This document shows, piece by piece, positions 59,870 through 64,000 of a stretch of DNA of 64,000 bases; position 1 is the stretch's first letter; each line of letters begins with the position of its first letter. The DNA comes from Trema orientale (lineage: Eukaryota > Streptophyta > Magnoliopsida > Rosales > Cannabaceae). Both the position numbers and the translations under genes were made by a program. The notes under the pieces were generated by a model. It saw only the letters and a list, made by a program, of their open reading frames with translations. It had not been told where the DNA came from and did no database searches. The stretch spans positions 353,172 to 417,171 of the forward strand of contig JXTC01000240.1 of assembly GCA_002914845.1 (NCBI GenBank), written 5' to 3'.

Positions 59870-60174
59870 TGATCTGCATATATAACTAATCCCCAACGGC
59901 CAAAGCATATATGTAGGAATATGCAACCACTAAGTCCTACGAGAATGCCACGATTAAAGCCTTGGTAAACACTGCTTAATAAAAGCAACTGACTCCATTA
60001 TTCACCTAAAGACTAGGGTGAATACATGACTCCACTATCCACTAAAGACTACGACAAACACCTGATTGAATACTAAAAAATAAAATACTAAGATATTTTA
60101 AAAATCTCTCTATTAAACTGAATGTTATAAATAACAAGCTTACTTAATGAAGTCAAACTGCAGAAGACCCTTCC

Positions 60175-60447
60175 TTAAACCCGACTCTCCAAAGTACAGA
60201 CACCAAGTAACTTCCCGAGCTTATGAATTGCAGCCAATTTGAGAGGCTTTGCTAATATGTCAGCAATTTGGCCTCCACTCTTGCAATAGATGAGATCAAT
60301 TATTCCATCTTTTGTTAGATCACGCAAGAAATGGTATTTCATATCTATGTGCTTGCTTCTTTCAAAGAGAACAAGATTTTTGGATAGCTTTATTACTGAA
60401 TTGCTGTCACAATAAATGGGAGTTGGTTCTTCTTGTTTGGAATGAAG
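60175..60447 (-). pseudogene. Copia RNase H C-terminal part
   Basis: The - strand reads KQEEPTPIYCDSNSVIKLS, then ERSKHIDMKYHFLRDL, CKSGGQIADILAKPLKL and KLGKLLGVCTLESRV followed by a taa stop at 60175-60177. These are the last blocks of Copia pol. Upstream there is a stop (tag) and the frame is lost, so only about 90 residues are recognisable. It is antisense to an open frame at 60312-60542. Confidence 0.85.
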
Positions 60448-61375
60448 CTACTCAAGAATGTTTTGTAGTTAATAGTGTTACAATTGATTGTTTCCTTGAG
60501 AACTATGAAATTTCTCCTGAACCCATCAGTAGAAGAATATGAAGAATATGTTGGTTTTAAAAACGATTGCAGTAGAAGAATATGAACTAATAAAAATTTC
60601 TTAAAACAAAAATAGCACATATGAATTCCAAGATTTTAATCTAATTATATTAATATAATAAACCTGATGAGAGAATAAATGATTTACCTCTTGTAGCGAT
60701 TAGGACGGTTCTAAGCTTTCATTTTTTATTTCTTCATTTCTTCCTAACTATAACTCACATCATGGACCGGATGTGTAAGCGTTTACGGAAAAATAAGAAT
60801 TTCTATAGTGCTTGGTGTTTTTTTGGTCCTTGCTGTATAGTCTCAACATGTGAGAGTAAGGAGTTTTCTCTTTAGAAAAACTATGGAAAAAAGTGTATGT
60901 AGAAAAAAAAGTAACAACAACCTCTCCTATTTATAGGACTGATCCACGCCTACTAGACGTGTGGAGAGGGGAGTCCACTCCAACTGGGACTTCTCTTCCT
61001 TGTTTTATTTTTCTGTAAAAAACTATCTAGTAGTTTCTATTTTTACAAAACACTATCCAATAGTATTGTATTATTTTTAAATACTATCCAATAATGTCCT
61101 TATTTATGTAGAGACTAATATTTAATCATCTAGTATTAAATTATTTTGATAAATATTTCTTTTAATTATCTAATAATTACAAGACTTTTTAATAATTATA
61201 AAATACCTAATCATATTATATATTTATCACCATAATTAAATAATTAAAATTAATTATTTAACTGTTAAAAATCTAATAGTAGGCGTGGAACATTAGTATT
61301 GGATCAGCTTTGGTCCAAACTTATTTCGACAATGACCCAATCTCTTCTCCCAAATCTATGATCCAATACAATATG

Positions 61376-62355
61376 GGAACGAAATCGTCTATCCCAATTT
61401 ATTGTCCCACTTCCTGTCTCATTACTAATAGACCGCCACGTGTCCCCTAAATCAAAGACCTACTAAGCCTTGTTTGGAAAAAGAAATCTGAACCTAAAAT
61501 GGCAAAGCGTTTTTTTTCTTTTAATTTTTAATTTCAATTTGAGCCATGACAATTTGTATCCTTTGTTTATCAGAACAGTCATTCAAACCCAGAAACTTTT
61601 TCCCCCCCTTATCGTCAAACTCTATTTGCTTTGTTCACTTCAAGTTTAATCATTACTAAGTTCATAAAACAAGAAAAACAATTAAATTTCAGTATTGCTG
61701 CAAAAAAAAAAAAAAAAAAAAAGAGAGAGAGAAATAACACACAATAAATAGAAGGAATAATATGCCATTTGATATTCAAAAGGGACAAAAGAGAAAAGTC
61801 TCCCTTTCTCAGAATTTTAAAGTACAGAGGGCAATAACATTCTATACAGTGAGCTCCTCATAATCTGAAACTATTGCAATTTCTCCTTTCTTTTGCAAAT
61901 AAACAAGAAACACTATATATTTGAAAGCAAAAAAGCAACGGAAAGACCAAAAAAAAATGATTTAACAGCCTTTTAAACCAGATCCCTGTAAATAAAGAGG
62001 AGAAAGAGAAAACAGAAACAATTTATTGCACTGAAAAAAAAAATAAAAAAATAAAAACTTTGGCATTCGTTGAAACTTGAAAACATCAATTTTTTTTTCC
62101 CGTTTAATTTTGAATCAAGAAGCAACCTAATCATTCTCAGCCAAGAAAACTTATTTTTCATGTCTTTCATCACAGCACCATTTTCTTTACGAAAATATTC
62201 TATTTTTTAAATGTTTTTTTTTTTTCTTTCTCAATTAATTTTCCTTAATTTTCCCAAACAAGACTTAGTAAGCTTTTAGTTTAAGGTACACGTGGCTGTC
62301 TATTGGCAATGGGACAGAAAGCGGGACAGTAAATTGGGACACAGGATTTCAGTCC
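61376..62355. mobile_element. MULE-like foldback element, 980 bp, 9-bp target duplication
   Basis: Long inverted repeats: the left arm (61376 to about 61475) reads ggaacgaaatcgtctatccc, then caatttattgtcccac, atagaccgccacgtgtcc and tactaagccttgttt. The right arm (about 62252-62355), inverted, reads ggactgaaatcctgtgtccc, caatttactgtcccgc, atagacagccacgtgtac and tactaagtcttgttt. The flanks are tacaatatg (61367-61375) and tacaatggg (62356-62364), 7 of 9 matching. No transposase inside; the interior has a poly(A)-(GA)n tract at about 61699-61733. Confidence 0.75.
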
Positions 62356-62361
62356 TACAAT

Positions 62362-62549
62362 GGGCCTGTTTGGGATAGCTTTTACTTCTTGAAGTAAAAG
62401 TATAAAAAGATCTTCCTAAAAAAGATGGTAAGTTCATGCTTTTTTAAAAGATCTTTTGGATACAAAAAGATCTTCTAAAAATTCATCCAAACATTCCTAA
62501 AAGATCTTTTGAACCCTAAAAGATCTTTGAAAGCTGTGCCAAACAGGCC
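62362..62549. mobile_element. Palindromic MITE next to the MULE-like element
   Basis: Ends gggcctgtttggg and ccaaacaggcc form a terminal inverted repeat; inside, aaaagatctttt-like motifs recur, making most of the 188 bp self-complementary. Terminal sequences of this kind occur on hAT and Harbinger MITEs. The target duplication is unresolved because the left end overlaps the MULE-like element's flank. Confidence 0.65.
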
Positions 62550-63534
62550 TAATGTGTATGAGCTAGTCCAATAACCTAATGGACCTACAATATTAAGCTT
62601 CAATAAATATAATTTACTTGGATTACTCCACTAAAAATGAGTTACAATCTCAATATCATATATATAATTACTCAATTAGAAAGTTATACATAGTCCATTG
62701 ATTTAATCATTATATATAAATTAACTTTCCACAAGACATTCATAATTAGAGCAAGGTCTAAGTATGTTCACCTCTCTAATTATTTCTTTATCCTTAAGTG
62801 CCGTTGATTCTCTAATGAATAATTAATTTATAATCAATCATAAATTATGAATTTTTGTTAACCATTAACAGAAACAACGTGTTTTTTGTCCAAGACTATA
62901 ATCATTATTCAACATAATGTCCTTTCTAATTTCTAACTAGAGAATGAATGAATTCCATATGTGTAAAATATATTCTTAGCCATATGTAACACTACATCTC
63001 CAAGATACGAAGATATTATTCTGTTAATATAATAGAACCCACCATATAAACCAAAAGATATAATATGCCAAATAGGAGTTCATATTTACTCAAGATTAAT
63101 ATTAATTCATATATTATCATCAGTTGATGAATATGAATTCTTTATATTTTAATGGAGTTTATTAGAGTTTCATTTTATTCTTGGTTTGGTTTTATATAAT
63201 ATCTATTACATATAACGCTTTCATCATAATGTCTCTATATCTACAATCCAGATAAACTATACTATTCACAATAGAAATATATCATATTAATAATCTTAAT
63301 TAAATAAAGTTCCCATTACTTAACGATTATGAACTATTTATTCTTAAACTAATTCCTCTTGTACATAACATTTATATACTTAATTTAAGATCACATTAAT
63401 AATTAAGAAAATAACATAATATTTAAATTATAAAAAAGGAACAAATTAAGCAAGCATAAATTGAATGTAATTTCAATTATTCATGAGTAAATCTATAATC
63501 CATATTACATGCTTTTAGAGCACAATCCCCAACA

Positions 63535-64000
63535 TATTTTATGCTGATCCTAACAAGATTTGGTATTCGCGAACTTCTTTTATAGGTGGCTTGACGGTTG
63601 CACACCTCATTAACTGAGTATGAATGGGATGAGTAGTAGGATGATGATGAGAGAGACTCTTTACATGCACACTAAATGTGAGTGAGACATATTAGACTTC
63701 AGCCGTTTGACCAATTGGGCCGTCCATAGTTTTGCACTACCAAATTCAATTATAGAGATTTTTTGGAAAAATTTAAAAGGAGAAAATATCTCACTAATAT
63801 TTGGAATATTATGCATTTGTTCCAATATGATAAAATATAGTGAATTATGTGATTTACTCACCGTCAACTATTTAAAGAGATATTGTCTATTATTGTGGGA
63901 GCCGTACAAAGCTAATAATAAATCTCAGTATGTATATGTCTTTATAAATAAGAGATAAGGCTATTCAAAGAAACTTATACGTACTAACCTCTCTACACTT
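63535..64000. other. Right-hand flank, nothing recognised
   Basis: AT-rich DNA after the solo LTR. Short open frames in both directions show no known domain. Confidence 0.5.

Larger units (their letters stand above)
58560..60567 (-). mobile_element. Copia remnant: end of RNase H plus 3' LTR, broken by a CACTA-type element
   Basis: On the - strand the last part of Copia RNase H (60175 to about 60447) is followed by non-coding, LTR-like sequence to about 59870. It then continues on the far side of the CACTA-type insertion (58886 leftwards) without a gap. Both LTR ends are uncertain: I could not place the TG..CA boundaries or a polypurine tract, so the outer limits are approximate. Confidence 0.6.
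60568..63534 (-). mobile_element. Second Copia-type solo LTR, carrying nested MULE-like and MITE insertions
   Basis: On the - strand it opens tgttggggattgtgctctaa at 63534. The far end, cttctactgca, is placed at about 60568. Removing the MULE-like element with one target copy, and the MITE, leaves about 1790 bp, almost the length of the solo LTR at 25894-27693. Both share a tttacctcttgtagc stretch near the same relative place. No 5-bp target duplication is visible at the chosen ends, so one boundary may be wrong. There is no coding sequence. Confidence 0.6.

Noticed and set aside
59497-59988. 163-codon - strand open frame
   Set aside because: It runs across the end of the H4 fragment, the CACTA subterminal repeats and LTR sequence; no domain is visible and the repeats explain it.
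60312-60542. 76-codon + strand open frame
   Set aside because: It is the reverse strand of the Copia RNase H block, which has clear motifs on the - strand.

Overview
This is nuclear DNA of a eudicot plant. The evidence is spliced genes with GT..AG introns, an AT-rich base composition, and many plant-type retrotransposons and DNA transposons. The species cannot be fixed from the sequence; a rosid tree or shrub is my guess only. There are two ambiguous bases, at 2172 and 24066.

Genes. Three paralogous leucine-rich-repeat receptor kinases of the LRR-VIII-1 subgroup lie on the + strand: RLK1 at 294-6517, RLK2 at 31036-41880 and RLK3 at 45377-52224. This is the subgroup of Arabidopsis At5g49760/HPCA1, the hydrogen-peroxide sensor. 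Splice sites are in conserved positions and all three can be assembled by eye: RLK3 has 19 exons (944 aa), RLK1 17 exons (903 aa) and RLK2 16 exons (878 aa). RLK1 lacks two LRR exons and RLK2 lacks three, one of which is still visible as a dead exon. All three keep kinase residues and a four-cysteine juxtamembrane cluster. A monofunctional-looking HhH-GPD DNA glycosylase (42738-44660, - strand) lies between RLK2 and RLK3 and is divergent from RLK3. A plant SAM-dependent methyltransferase with one membrane anchor (52724-54109, - strand) converges with RLK3.

Transposable elements. RLK1 and RLK2 are separated by about 24 kb of nested elements. These are a tRNA-derived SINE (about 6.8 kb), a decayed Tat-lineage Ty3 element with two RNase H domains (about 7.5-13.4 kb), and a Tekay/Del-type chromovirus on the - strand (15261 to about 22990). 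The chromovirus has one complete 2240-bp LTR, a primer-binding site, a polypurine tract and one truncated LTR fused to the leader of a second such element. The LTR of that second element spans 23043-25262. A third Ty3-like LTR fragment follows, split by a 1800-bp Copia-type solo LTR with a perfect 5-bp target duplication. RLK2 intron 5 holds a hAT-type element with an 8-bp target duplication.

The right end (55.7-63.5 kb) is a second nest. It holds an inverted tRNA-like/SINE foldback region, a Copia 3' remnant whose LTR is broken by a 983-bp CACTA-type element, and a second Copia-type solo LTR. That solo LTR contains a MULE-like foldback element (9-bp target duplication) next to a palindromic MITE. 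The CACTA-type element carries a captured, broken histone H4 fragment, which is the most unexpected item in the window.

How it fits together. The window looks like a tandem receptor-kinase array that was expanded and pulled apart by transposon insertion, with LRR-exon erosion in the two copies nearest the transposon block. Nothing resembles a bacterial operon, CRISPR array, rRNA gene or functional tRNA gene.
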